From positions 17,130 through 81,129 of the forward strand of contig JAUIRK010000694.1 in NCBI GenBank assembly GCA_030549495.1: a DNA stretch of 64,000 nt, written 5' to 3'. The DNA is from Nectonema munidae (lineage: Eukaryota; Nematomorpha; Nectonematoida; Nectonematidae). The first letter of the stretch is position 1, and every line of letters starts with the position of its first letter. Positions 45,640-57,498 of this stretch are shown in pieces. The translations under genes and the position numbers were made by a program. Under the pieces are notes generated by a model. The model saw only the letters and a list, made by a program, of their open reading frames with translations, made no database searches and had not been told where the DNA came from.

Positions 45640-46822
45640 TACAAATAAAAGTATGAAAAACAAATTTATTTTTATATTTATGTTTTTTCTGTGAATATTT
45701 TCTTTTTCTTCTCTATAAAAGGTCCAACAATAGTCAGCCAGCATATTCCGGCTCGATTTTCCTTTGTAGCGCTTTTCAATTTTTGAAATATCTTTGTGAA
45801 ACCTTTTCCCATGTTCATCGCTTACATCTGATAGATTTTCAGAAAAAAACGACAAGTGGGAATTCAAAAAATGTACCCTTAGAGACATGCGATAACCAAG
45901 CATTTCATAGGCTTTAATTAATTGAGAGACAATTAATTCGTAGTCTTCAGATTTATGGCGTCCTAAAAAATATTTGCAAACATTTTTGAGACTTTTCCAA
46001 GCATTAGCTTCCAACTCATTAAGGGTCTCGTCAAAGTTTTCATCCTACATCAATTGCCGTATTTGGGGTCCAACTAAAATGCCCTCTTTCAATTTTGCAT
46101 CACTTATTTTTGAAAAGTTGGCTTTCAAGTATAAAAAACTGGAGCATCATGCTTGAAGGTTTTAAGAAATTGTTTAACCAACCCGAGTTTAATGTGAAGA
46201 GACGGCAATATAAATTTTTCTTTATTTACTAAAGGCTTTTTACTATATTTCCAAAGCCTATTTCAGATCTCGATCTTTCTGGCCAAAGTTTTTGTTTGTA
46301 ATGTTTGTTAGAATCTCGAGAATTCCATAGGCACAGAAAACACATAAATTTAGTGTAACTTTAAAATTGCCACTACTTTTAAATCCGCACAGAGAAGCCA
46401 ATTGTGCTCTTTATATTTTACTTTTTCTAGTATAAATTTCAGGTTTTCATAGTTTTCTTTTAAAGAGGCTGAATAAGCGATTGGTATTGGTGGCAAAGCC
46501 TTTCCTATATGTAAGAGTACAGCTTTGGTACTATTAACTGAAGAATCAATAAAAAGTCTCCATTGTGAAGCTTCATTAAATAAATTTAATTTTTCAAAAA
46601 GAGTATAAATATTGCTACAGTAGCACAAATTGTTTTCAAACAAAATAATTCTTCCAAAACTTCAGACCTTGAACAATATTTTGTTATTCTAGTTTCTCTG
46701 GTTAAAAGATTCTTTTCTTTCAACCAAGAAACTAAAAGTTCACTCTGGTGTTTAGTCAAATTCAAATCTTTAACTAAATCATTTAATTTACTTTGATTAA
46801 ACACCATTGGCTCAACCCTCAC
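45640..46822 (-). pseudogene. degraded copy of an unclassified, multi-copy arthropod gene family
   Basis: Pieces in order on the minus strand: MVFNQSKLNDLVKDLNLTKH (from about 46808), WLKEKNLL; then ASQWRLFIDSSVNSTKAVLL (about 46560-46505), PPIPIAYS, WLLCADLKVVA; then CVFC (about 46330), SLHIKLGLVKQFLKTF (about 46200); then ELEANAWKSLKNVCKYFLG (about 46014), YRMSLRVHFLNSHLSFF, SDEHGKRFHKDISKIEKRY and MLADYCWTF (to about 45700). I recall near-identical motif strings from many repetitive hypothetical proteins in arthropod genomes, implying a mobile element, but I cannot name it and see no catalytic signature. Several frame changes show this copy is dead. No terminal repeats were identified. Confidence 0.6.
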
Positions 46823-47098
46823 ATGGTTAAATAAGGCCGCTGCGGCCCTTGACTAATAAAGAAACGTTAAATGAGTCCCATATCCACTGTTTACTTCAGC
46901 TTAGGGACTCTGAAAACTTCATTCAGATGGTTTATCATAGTTTTTTGGAAAAATTGGGACAAATAGTTTGAAATATTTTTTTTAAATACGCGTGCTTTTT
47001 ACATAGTGAAACATACCTATTTCGTCATGAAAACAAATAGTGTATTTAAAAGTTTTATTTCAATAAAGCACAATTTTTATTCAATTTTTAAATTAAAA

Positions 47099-47253
47099 TT
47101 ATGGAAAACAGCTTAGGCAAACTTTCTTTGCGTGCTTGTTGCAGACATTTTGATGACAATTGTCGCATGTTTGGAAAATTCTACTTTTACAGTTGTAAGA
47201 AAAACAAGTCTTTCTTTTTGGACTTTCTGAGGAAGAATCACTTTGTTCTTTTA
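47099..47253 (-). pseudogene. piggyBac transposase C-terminal cysteine-rich domain fragment
   Basis: The minus strand reads KEQSDSSSESPKRKTCFSYN, then CKSRIFQTCDNCHQNVCNKH, AKKVCLSCFP and stop (47099-47101). Paired CxxC and CxxxH/CxxC motifs right before the stop are the hallmark of the piggyBac C-terminus, also seen at 41860-41955. The rest of the transposase is not visible, so this is a 3' remnant of a second, distinct piggyBac. Confidence 0.7.
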
Positions 47254-47994
47254 TAAAACCATAGGATTGTATGAAATTTGAATACCTTTTCTCAATATTT
47301 GTTTATCATTTAAGAAAAATATCAAATTTGATATTTTAACAAATTATATTATTTCAAAAGAAGTTCTTTACTACGAATAATGTTAAAAAAAAAATTTAAC
47401 ACGGAATGCTTGCACTAAAGAATATTGGTAGCATTTATTCGCAAAAAAACTCCAAACGAATCTTTTTGCTGAGGTTCAATTACGTTATTTATTTTCTAAT
47501 CTTTTTTGAAATTATGATTTTATAAATATTGTAATTGTTTTATTCAGATACTTTTATTTTACGGTACGAAAATAAATGAAGTTAAAAATACTAAATTGTT
47601 TTTCGAAGCGTGATATAGGCCAACACTTGCGATTGGGCATAAATTGCCTTATTGTGCTAATTATTTGAAACATTACTCCCTAATTCTGGAGCAATCACTA
47701 CCATTTGTACAACTTACTATCCCCTAAAAAGGTTAACCTCGGAGCAATATTGAATAAAACTAAATTCTCATCTCTCAAACTAAACAAATTCACTAACTAC
47801 TTTATTTAATTACTAATGCTTCTAACTAACAAGCTACTTTTCACTTAAAACGTCCATTATGGTCAATAAATTCATATTTTTTTTGAAAAAAAATATGGAC
47901 TAAAATATACACCAATGTATTTATAATATGCAATTTCCCTTATTCATTTTTCCAATTTTTCTGGTCAATAACCTCAGCTTAAATTCTTCCTGCG
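47254..47994. other. gene-free AT-rich stretch
   Basis: I see no coding frame or repeat structure. Confidence 0.4.
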
Positions 47995-48452
47995 CAGTGG
48001 CGTAACCATGATGATTGCAGCTCGGGGCGGGTCATAAATTTGCCGCCCCTTTTTATTTAAAAAAAATTGGTTAAAAACGCATAAAACTTTATTTATTTAT
48101 AAATTAGTTTTATACAAATGCTTATAATAGAAAATAATGCTTTAATATGAAAATAAAAAAAACTGAAAAATTTATTTAATTACATAAAAATATTCATTTT
48201 CAATTATAGATGAACTTTTCTAGCTTTTTTGTTAGCAAACTCTTGAATAACTTCGTCAAAATCTTTTTTCAGGTCTCAGATTTGTTGTGTATGCATGTTT
48301 TTTTGTGTTTATCAAATGAAAATCTCGTATAACACAAACTGTTATAAAGATATTAACATCATATTGATTGCAATATATGAGTGATTTCAAAATATGCCGC
48401 CCCTAAAAATGTGTCGCCCGGGGCGAACAGTCCCCACCTAGTTACGCCACTG
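47995..48452 (+). mobile_element. hAT-type MITE, 458 bp, perfect 8-bp target duplication
   Basis: The left end CAGTGGCGTAACCATG and the right end ACCTAGTTACGCCACTG are inverted repeats. TTCCTGCG flanks both sides exactly (47987-47994 and 48453-48460). Subterminal GC-rich blocks ('cggggcgggtc' left, 'cgcccggggcga' right) are also inverted. It is non-coding. The duplication lacks the central TA of the other MITEs here, so it belongs to a different hAT group. Confidence 0.9.
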
Positions 48453-48460
48453 TTCCTGCG

Positions 48461-50935
48461 ATAAAATATCACTATCGTTATTAGCGTGACATTTTTATAA
48501 GAAAAATTGTATAGGCTATGATTTTACTTGCAATAAGTGTTCGGCCATTATATTTCGTACCATATCTATAGATTAATGCTTATCTAACTAGTATAACGTA
48601 AATTTTACAATATTTTTATACTCTTTGAAATTCAGTTCGTTTTTTTCCATCAGATATATGAATTAATTAAATTTTATATAAAGAGAAATAAACATCTGTA
48701 TTGATAAATTTTCGTTTACACTGTGTACTAACTTTTGTGTGTAGGTAATCATTTCTAAGTCAAAAAAATAAAATCGATTTTTTTAATAGATTTTCAAAGG
48801 TTAAAATAGTTGATTTAGTTTTAATGTTGTTATTCGTTAAAATCTTCTCTGATTCAAGCATCATATGGTTGATAACTTCTGTTGAAATGTGATAGAACTT
48901 GTAGGACTAAAAGAGCAATCCAAAAACAACAACTCTCTTTTCAATTTCAATAAACCAGATTTTGAATTTATTGCTAATCCAATTTTTTTCTAAATAAAAT
49001 GAATGATTAATCAAAAAATCGCTATCTGAAGTTTTGGTATTTCTACCAAACTATTTTCCCGATTGTTCCAACTTTTTCTCACACTACATAAAAGAATCCG
49101 GGCGGATATAGAAGAATCATGTTTTTATCTAATTTTATAGTTCCAAAAAAAGGCTGGGAAAACTTTGTTCCAATATGATTATTATCTTTTTTTTCAGTAT
49201 AATAATTAATGTATTTTTAATATTAATTATTTTTGTAAGGAATAAAAAACTTTGTACTTTTTTCAAGTTCATATTTCTCTAGTTTTGCTGATTTAAAAAT
49301 CTGGCAGTCATCTTGCAGGAGAATTTAACACGTTGTGAAAAAATATGATAACACTGTTTCTGCAAAGAAAAGGGAGCTTTTATCCACTTTTTATAGTGGA
49401 GAAATTACTACTCGAATAAAAGTTTCTTTGTTCAGTATAAACAATTTCTAGATTTTGTTAGACATGACGCTACTAAATTTTGAATTATGCACGTACGCCT
49501 TTTCTACGCATTTATTATTTATGTGTTATTATTATTGCTGAAAAAATACTCCTTGTTATATTTTACCTTTCTTCTATATCAGCATCATCATCATCATTGA
49601 AATCTGTTGAATATGCAATGTTTTATTTCATGACTTTTCAATGTTTATTCTTTAATAAATGATTATTATTTTTTGTGTTAATCTTCATTAGATGTTTCAC
49701 TTTCGATAGTTGGAATAAATGAAGTTATACATCATTTGCAATTGCATCATTCATTCGTTGTTTTATCTATAAAACATGCGAACTTACGTCTATCCCCCTT
49801 ACTACATCAGGAAAACTACTCTTTTCATATATCATTACGCCTTATGAATATCAGGTCCTCCTCTCTTCACCCTACTAAGATTCTTTATTGAAGAAGTTTT
49901 TTTCTTCAAAATATCAGTTTGAGCAAGTATGAAGTAGCTGAAAGTTAAAATTGAAAACTATATGAAAAGCGTTTAATGATAATAATCATTATATATAACA
50001 TATATCTTATTATGAATATACATCATAATTATAAATGTTGAAACATGAAATATATTTTAAATAAAATATTTGTTGAAAATTTTTTATTTTTTTAAAAGGA
50101 ATTTATTTTTTTTTTGCACATTCATAATATATAACTGATATTTAAACATTCTACGGTGGAAAAATTTGGAAATTTTTTTTAAATTTGTTTGTAAAATTTT
50201 TAAGCCCTTACAAAATTTCCGAAAAATTTCAAACTTATCCAATTTTTGATTTTAATATCTCATTTTAAAGGAAATTTTATACTGATTCGAAAATGTATAA
50301 ATATTTTAAATTTTTTATTTTAAAAATACTTTTTTTAGTCTTTGAACGTGAAAAAATGACAAAAAAGCCAAGTTTGTCATCGAAAAAAATTAAAAAATCT
50401 TTCGATTCATTTCAAACAAATTACATATTTGGAATCAGCGTATCAAACTCTATCAGATTACGCTTTTAAATTTATTTTTTTTTATTTTTTAATTTTTTGA
50501 TTTTTCAGGCCTTTTCAGGTTGCTCAAAATATGACTTTTATCACTTCTCATATATTCAACCAAAAATCAAGTTTTATATATTTTTAGAATCCTCTTATCA
50601 TTCTGAATAACAATATTAACTTTATTTTACCATAAATCTTTTTATTCAAAAAATTCATATATATTGGTATATTTTGTATATACGTGCATAATGTACTTAT
50701 TTTAACCAATCAAAAAAATTCATTTGCATTAAAAAAATTTTACATTCTCAATATCATCCAATTCATTTAATGGCTGATGATGGGTTGATAATAAATTTGT
50801 ATGACTATTTCAAATCTATATTTTTAATAAAACAAGATTCTTTATTAAAGTTGTTTTTCTTAATTTATAAATTTTGTTTTTTTTAGATTTCTATAAATTG
50901 ATACCTACTATTGATAATTTTTAAATAACTAATAG
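48461..50935. other. gene-free AT-rich stretch
   Basis: Only short low-complexity frames are present. I see nothing recognisable. Confidence 0.4.
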
Positions 50936-51024
50936 TTTTATTAATAGATTTCCTTAAAATCTAAATTATTTAGTTTATAAATTTTATTTTTCAATAATAG
51001 ATTTCTATAATTTATTTCACGGGG

Positions 51025-51580
51025 GTACCAATGATCTTTAACTGGACCTAGAATCACGCGGTACCAATGATCTTTCACAGGGCCTAGGATCACGCGGTAC
51101 CAATGATCTTTCACAGGGCCTAGGATCACGCGGTACCAATGATCTTTAACTGGACCTAGAATCACGCGGTACAAATGATCTTTAACTGGACCTAGAGTCA
51201 CGCGGTACCAATGATCTTTAACTGGATCTATTATCACGCGGTACCAATGATCTTTCACACGTCCTAGAATCACAGTACCAATGATCTTTTACAGGACCTA
51301 GGATCACGGGGGTACCAATGTTCTTTAACTGGACCTAGAATCACGCGCTACCAATGATCTTTCACAGGACATAGCATCACGCGGTACCAATGATCTTTAA
51401 CTGGACCTAGAATCACGCGGTACCAATGATCTTTAACTAGACCTAGAATCACGTGGTACCAATGATCTTTAACTTGACCTAGGATCACGCGGTACCAATG
51501 ATCTGTCACACGTCCTAGAATCACAGTACCAATGATCTGTCACACGTCCTAGAATCTACGAATGATCTTTCACGCGTCCT
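51025..51580. repeat. 36-bp minisatellite (about 16 copies)
   Basis: The unit begins GGTACCAATGATCTTT and continues with a variable 'aactggacctaga' or 'cacagggcctagga' half and TCACGC. AATGATCT landmarks recur about every 36 bp from 51030 to 51560. The copies contain two six-base palindromes, GGTACC and often CCTAGG. A multiple-of-three period keeps the minus strand open (repeated GPVKDHWYRVIL), which is a period effect. Confidence 0.9.
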
Positions 51581-51599
51581 AGATTTTTGAGATCTAGAA

Positions 51600-51645
51600 T
51601 CCTACGTCTCGAGCGAAGCGAGAGACAAACACAGGGACCGTCTAG
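51600..51645 (+). mobile_element. Helitron-like 3' end (candidate)
   Basis: An imperfect hairpin, GTCTC...GAGAC (51606-51626, with inner GAGC/GCGA), is followed by ACAAACACAGGGACCGTCTAG and then T. A hairpin a short way before CTAG, next to T, is the signature of Helitron 3' ends. The 36-bp minisatellite lies just inside, as in many non-autonomous Helitrons. The 5' end of this element was not found. Confidence 0.5.
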
Positions 51646-51688
51646 TATAATAATAATAATAATCTATAATATAATAATTTCAAGCGAA

Positions 51689-51735
51689 TCATCAGAGGTC
51701 TGGCAAGACCTCCGGGGAGACAACTTGCCAAACTT
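51689..51735 (+). mobile_element. Helitron-like 5' end (candidate)
   Basis: TCATCAGAGGTCTGGCAAGA continues to CCTCCGGGGAGACAACTTGCC. It starts with TC and contains a perfect inverted repeat AGGTCT-GGCA-AGACCT (51696-51711). It shares AGACAACTTGC with the end at 59109, in the same position after a small hairpin. It lies 44 bp beyond the CTAG end of the preceding element. Confidence 0.4.
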
Positions 51736-51884
51736 ACCAGCCTTATTATATATTTAAATGTATAAATCGTAAAATGCTTAAAAAATATACTTAAAATAAA
51801 AATTTTCAAAAAATATTTTACATACATATTGAAAGCCACATTTCAAAAATTCTACCTAAAAGTTCAAAAAATTTAACTTTGAAA

Positions 51885-51934
51885 TTGCAGTTTTATTTCA
51901 TAAAAACTATATGATTGGTTGAAATGTTTATGTA

Positions 51935-52000
<66 letters not shown>

Positions 52001-53720
52001 ACCAATACTACTTTTTGCAAATTTTTACTTGTTTGATTTGCAGAAAGAATTAAACTGTTTTTCAATATTTCTTTTTCATGATATATATATCATTAGAAAG
52101 CTTATCGTTTGCTACATACTCTAGAATAATTTATTTTTGCAAAAATTTTAAAAAATTTTAATAAATGGACTTTACTTCGAAAAATTGTCTAAATTTTTGA
52201 AAAAATTACGGACCACCTTTTTATTGAAGCATAATGTGAAGATTTTTTAAAAAAAAATGAATGAAAATGATATCATTGGAAAGGTATACGCTTTGTGGTT
52301 AACATAGGCTAGGTTATACAAATAAATATATTTTCATTTTTCCAAAATATGCTTTTATGTGAGGTCAGTCAACTTTTATCTAGTTTCAAAAAATACCAAT
52401 AATAATTAACGTCATGAATTTATATACTATTTTTTCAATATTTTATATTCACAAAGGTAAAATATGGTTTTTTACATTTTAAAATGTCATAGTTAAAAAA
52501 AACTGTCGAAAATAAATATATATTTTTTACTTTTTATGGGTCAGTAGTATAGGTCAGTATAATGTTTTTCTAATAAATTTAAAATTATTTTTGAAATAAA
52601 AAATGTCGATCGAATGTACAAGATTTGAAGCTATACTTTTTGTGGGTAAAATAGGCTAGGTTTTACAAATAAATATATTTTTATTTTTCCAAAATCAGCT
52701 TTTATGTGAGGTCAGTCAACTTTTATCTAGTTTCAAAAAATACCAATAATTAACGTCATGAATTTATATACTATTTTTTCAATATTTTATATTTAGTTTC
52801 AAAAAATACCAATAATTAACGTGATGAGTTTATATATTATTTTTTCAATATTTTATATTCACAAAGTTAATATGGTTTTTTACATTTTAAAATGTCATAG
52901 TTAAAGAAAACTGTCAAAAATTAATATTTATTTTTTACTTTTTATGTGTCAGTAGTATAGGTCAGTATAATGTTTTTCTAATAAATTTTAAATTATTTTT
53001 CAAGTGAAAAATGTCGATTGAATGTACTAGTTTTGTTGGATAATCGTTGTCTACTTTTATTTAGTTTAGATACAACCTTTTTGATTTTTAACAAAGGGCA
53101 TTCGTCCCACAGTGTGCGAAGAATAAATCATATTATTGATTCTAACACGCTTGTTATTGATTTTATTGCATAACTATGCGAAGAAAGATTAACACATATT
53201 GCAATACGCGTTTGTGAGCGCAGTGAATTCTTATCTCGCATACGCTTTATCACATCTTTAGCCCGCGTCTGTGGTTTATTTTATAGGGCTAGTGTACGCT
53301 TAGTTTATTTGTAGTTTTAGTTTCGTATGTGCATAATTTGATAAAAATTAATTATTAAAGACTTGGTTTATCTTTCTATTTTAAAAGTAAGGGGAGCCAA
53401 CGATATATTTAAAAAGAATAAATATTTTTTGATTAGAACATTTTTCGATTCTTTGATTATTTGACAAATATAATATTTAAAATCGCGCAAAAGTATATCA
53501 AATCTTACATCTAGCAAAATGTGAACAGAAAGTTGAACATTGTCTCCCTAGTCATTTGTACATGGAATAAAAACCATCGTAGTATACAGGTTAGAGATGA
53601 ATCATCGTAGTATACAGGTTGGAGATGAATCATCGTAGTATACAGGTTGGAGATGAATCATCGTAGTATACAGGTTGGAGATGAATCATCGTAATATACA
53701 GGTTGGAGATAATATTGTTT
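51885..53720 (+). mobile_element. family R repeat, longest copy
   Basis: Collinear with 26740-27720, then with 33360-34025. The order is: AT-rich head with a long TAA microsatellite (about 51938-51997), body (52020-53310), the TTTAAAAGTAAGGGGAGCC block, the uninterrupted CAAATCTT site at 53499-53506, and five copies of the 28-bp TATACAGGTTGGAGATGAAT repeat (53580-53715). The body holds an extra tandem duplication of about 350 bp (52277 on and 52626 on), absent from the 26740 copy. No coding frame. Microsatellite near one side and minisatellite near the other resemble DINE-1/HINE-type Helitron relatives. Confidence 0.75.
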
Positions 53721-55658
53721 TAATTTATTTCAAAGATATTAAAATAAAACATAAAAATTTACTTGTGTCCAAGATTAAGAATTCTTTTGACTTCCAGGTT
53801 TCATATTTTGACATCTTTATTTTTACGTATTGAATAAAGGCAGTTGTCAGGCAGTAAATAGGAAAGATTTCATTCTAAATTTTCTTTAACGACGCTTTTT
53901 ACAACATCACACTGTAGCGTAATCTTGAATATTTTTATAAGTATTGCTTGTCTCTTTTTATCTTGTGTATCTAAGCAATGAAGTCTTTTTGCAAGAGTCG
54001 ATCATCTTGAATGATTATGAGGACCTATTTTGCAAATAATCCATCTTCCATATACTTTTCCCAATCATATGCATTTTATAAAGAGGAGTCTAATCATGAC
54101 GGAGATTGTTTAAAACATTTTCTTGAGCAAACTCTTCAACTAAAGGAGTTTCTAAATCTTCAAAATTTATTTCTGGTTCAATATGTCTTTATTTAGAACA
54201 CTTTTATCCTAAATTTCCACTAAATTTTTCTCCCAACTGCAACTCTAAATATTTAAAAAGAAGTTTAAATGGAAGTTCAGTTTAATGAAGATTGCAACCA
54301 ATAGTAGGAAGATTTTTAAAGCATTTTTAACCACTAAAGCATTTTTAAAGCTAAAATGCGAAGGTAAGATGATGTTCAACGCTACAACACAATTTTTAAG
54401 TATAGTTTAGTTTCTATTATCATTTCTAATATAAATGTACATTTTTCATCTATTTTTGCATCAACACCAACACAAAAAATTTCGGTTTTGTTTTCATCAT
54501 CATTACTATTATTGTACTCTATCTTTTTCTAGATTCTGGTTTTATAAGAAAAGTAAAAATAGAAATATTTTTCAACAATGAACCTTTCAAAAATGTCATT
54601 CGCATGTAAATATAATAAGAATTATTTTTCCTATATTTTAGTTCTAATTTACACGTATCAACTAATGTATTACTGACTTCAATCTTTGATCTTAATAAAT
54701 GTTTAATGTCATAAAGTAAACCATGGGAAAGGCCCTGTCTGCCGCATTCGGCCCCTCCAAGACTTAAAGTGCGGCAGCCGAAGATTTTTGAGAAAGTAAA
54801 CAATGAGTTGAACCTTGAGTTTTCTATTTTTACATTCATTTTTACAGTCCATGCATCAGAATTTTTACCAGATTTTCATCTGGAAATGAGCGACTTCAAT
54901 GTGATTCTCTGATGAAAAATAACTTTTTTACAAATTTATAAATATCTTATTTCTGAATGCCAAAAAGTAACTTGATTCTATGTATGTTTCGCACGACTTC
55001 AAGCAAAACTTTTCAGTAATGAATAATTTAAGTCAAAGAACAGAACAAGACTAACAACTGATCAGATAAGTTATATTTTGACATTACGAATTTAACTCCT
55101 TATTTTGATTGTTAAGAAAAGGAGATGTCAAGTTTCTGAAAAATCAAAAAAGAAAAATTAAGAACAAAAACTTTATTCAAATCTTTTTAATACTTTTGAG
55201 GGTTTAAAAATATGATTTGAAATCTAGGATTTTTATCCGGGTCACAAGAGATGTAAATATTCGAAATACGGCCTCCGAGTGATTTATCTTTAACAATCAA
55301 TCATTTCTCACAAGTTCGCTCAAACATTTTGGTAACTTAATAAGCTACCTTCCTGTTGGATTTATGCTAGATTTCCATTGGACTTCTTCATCCTAAATGT
55401 TAAAGAAATACTATAATTTTTCATCATATTATTAAAAAAAAAATTAAACTAAGTTAAGAGCTAGATGAAAAAATATAAGTATTAAATTCTTCATCTAATT
55501 CAGTGCGTTATCTGGTAAATATTTTTTTTCTTTCAATTTCATATATTTTTCTTTTTTTGAAGCATCAAGGTCAACAGATGACATTAGAAAATCACCATTA
55601 AGACCATTTTTGCTCTTTAATCATTAAGATATGTTCTTTTCTACAATGGGAACTTTTG
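53721..55658. other. gene-free stretch with an unassigned GC-rich patch
   Basis: A 106-codon minus frame (54519-54839) starts at an ATG but has no recognisable domain. It includes a G+C-rich patch (54730-54785, 'gccgcattcggcccctccaagac...gtgcggcagccgaag') that resembles element-end sequence more than coding. Nothing else is recognised. Confidence 0.35.
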
Positions 55659-55666
55659 CTTTAAAC

Positions 55667-57490
55667 CAGGGGTAAGCAAACTTTTTTTGAAAAGGGTCAG
55701 ATTACCGAAAGCTTAAAGCCGGCCGAAATAGTTAAAAGTTGATTCCTATAAATACTTGTTTAAAACTATATAAAGCAAACTTAATTATATTTAAAAAAAT
55801 AAATAAGAATAATATTCAAAATCGTAACAAAATACCTGTGCAAATAAAATTAAAACTGTATAGTAAAAAATTAATGTGATTTATGAAATTGACTTTAAAT
55901 TTTAAAAATATCATTAAAATTAAGTTTAAAATCGCTGGATCAAATCAAAAATAATGCATTAAAAGGTTCATCAGTCAGTCTTGTTCGGTAAGTTCACTTT
56001 ACATACTTTATTTTTGAAGATGTTTCTTCACAAACATAAGTTGTATCAAAGAGTGATGCCATACCAGCAGCAAATTTCTTTTAGTTTTGGAACTAAGTTT
56101 CAGGTAAACAACAATAATGTTCCACAAGTTTTTTTTTCTCTATGCTTTATTTTTAACATTTCATTTAATCTTAAATCAATAAGATCTAACTATAATAAAA
56201 CTGACACAGCATTTAAGTTGCAATCAAATATGTTCTGATACAGATTAATTTCATTTCCAACTTTATCCAGATCTGAAAATCTTCCTGAAAAATGTTTATA
56301 CAAATCAAAGATATTTTTAGGAAAATCAAGATTAATACTTTCAGTAATTATAGGGCAAATTTTTGAAACATTGAAAATGAGAAAAATCTTTCATTATTTT
56401 GTTTCCTAATAATAAAAGTTTTCTTGGAAATCCTTTGGTGAGTTTATTAAAATCACAAATAAGATTATCTTTTCCTTAAAGTTTTAAATTTAATTCATTT
56501 ATGTGAGATGCAATGTCAACTGAAAATCCAAATTTTGATAGCCAGATGGATTACAAATTAATGGATTAGCTTTTTTTGAGTAAGAAAAATATTCATTTCA
56601 TTTCGAAGCTTAAAATCGGGAAAACTTTTCCAAAAATAAGCGATCTTATGGCTGTGTAAAAAGCCAATTCTAAAAATTCTGAATCATCTTCAAGAAAAGT
56701 TTGAAACTGGCAACGATTTAGTGCGTGTCCTCTAATGAAGTTTACAACAAAACCAGTGGTTTTAGCACACAAGAAAGAAATGCCAAATCTTCTAATTTAA
56801 TTTTAACTTAACGTATTTTAATTCCTGCTATATTTTTCTCTCAATCAACGGTAACACTTTATAGTTGATTCCATTGAAGGTTTTGCAAAATTTTCTCTAT
56901 TTCTATAAAAATATATTTTCTAGTCTTTGTATTAAGGATGCTAAAGACTGACGCTAACTTCTATTATTTGAAAGTCTGTATTAACACCACGAATAAAGAA
57001 GAACAGAAAAAATTGGACAAAACATCCAAAAGCAAATACATTAAAAATAAAAATTTGCCGTCTTTTTCTTTTTCACTGAATGAATCAACTGATTTCTCCA
57101 GTACGCCAAATGCTATTTTATAGCACGCGTTTTCTATGTACTCTGTATTTTTATTTTAAATGTTTTGATATATAGATAAAACAAATTTGCAGCAATGAAG
57201 TAAAATGTCGAAAATAGAATGGAAAAAAGTTAAAAATTTTAACATCTCCGTTGTTTATCATAAAATTAGTCGATGTGTTAATTCGTTGAATGAAGTTGTT
57301 TCCGTGTTTTCGCTATGGATGTGACAGATGATACACTAAGGATTGATAAAAAAAAGTGGAAATGAACACAATATATTTCAAAAATACTTATTATGTAAGA
57401 CCTATTTATGCAAATCAAAATTTAGCTTGCGGTAGGTTAAACTTATTTCACAGCCGGACTGGGCCGCGGGTAGTAGTTTGATGACGCATC
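55667..57490 (-). mobile_element. decayed hAT element, 1.8 kb, with perfect 8-bp target duplication
   Basis: The left end is CAGGGGTAAGCAAACTTTTT. CTTTAAAC lies immediately outside at 55659-55666 and again at 57491-57498. The right end (GGGCCGCGGGTAGTAGTTTG, then ATGACGCATC) is a worn inverse of the left. The duplication has the nnnTAnnn form. Inside, the minus strand carries decayed transposase. Confidence 0.8.
55990..56770 (-). pseudogene. hAT transposase remnant (GTF2IRD2/ZBED-like)
   Basis: On the minus strand at 56610-56755 the frame reads FIRGHALNRCQFQTFLEDDS, then FYTAIRSLIFGKVFP. This parallels the block 'ALN.RQF..FL.D...EF.D...YT.VRWLS.GKVL' of hAT transposases related to GTF2IRD2 and ZBED proteins (from memory). 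Further left, scattered pieces (for example LIDLRLNE) follow the C-terminal half in order, with many stops. It is inactive. Confidence 0.6.
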
Positions 57491-57498
57491 CTTTAAAC

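Noticed and set aside
50941-51273. A 110-residue protein with repeated GPVKDHWYRVIL
   Set aside because: The period is 36 bp, it sits inside a minisatellite beside a Helitron-like end, and copies with 35-bp spacing break the frame.
54519-54839. 106-codon minus-strand frame as a host gene
   Set aside because: No domain, and part of the frame crosses a G+C-rich patch that looks like element-end sequence.
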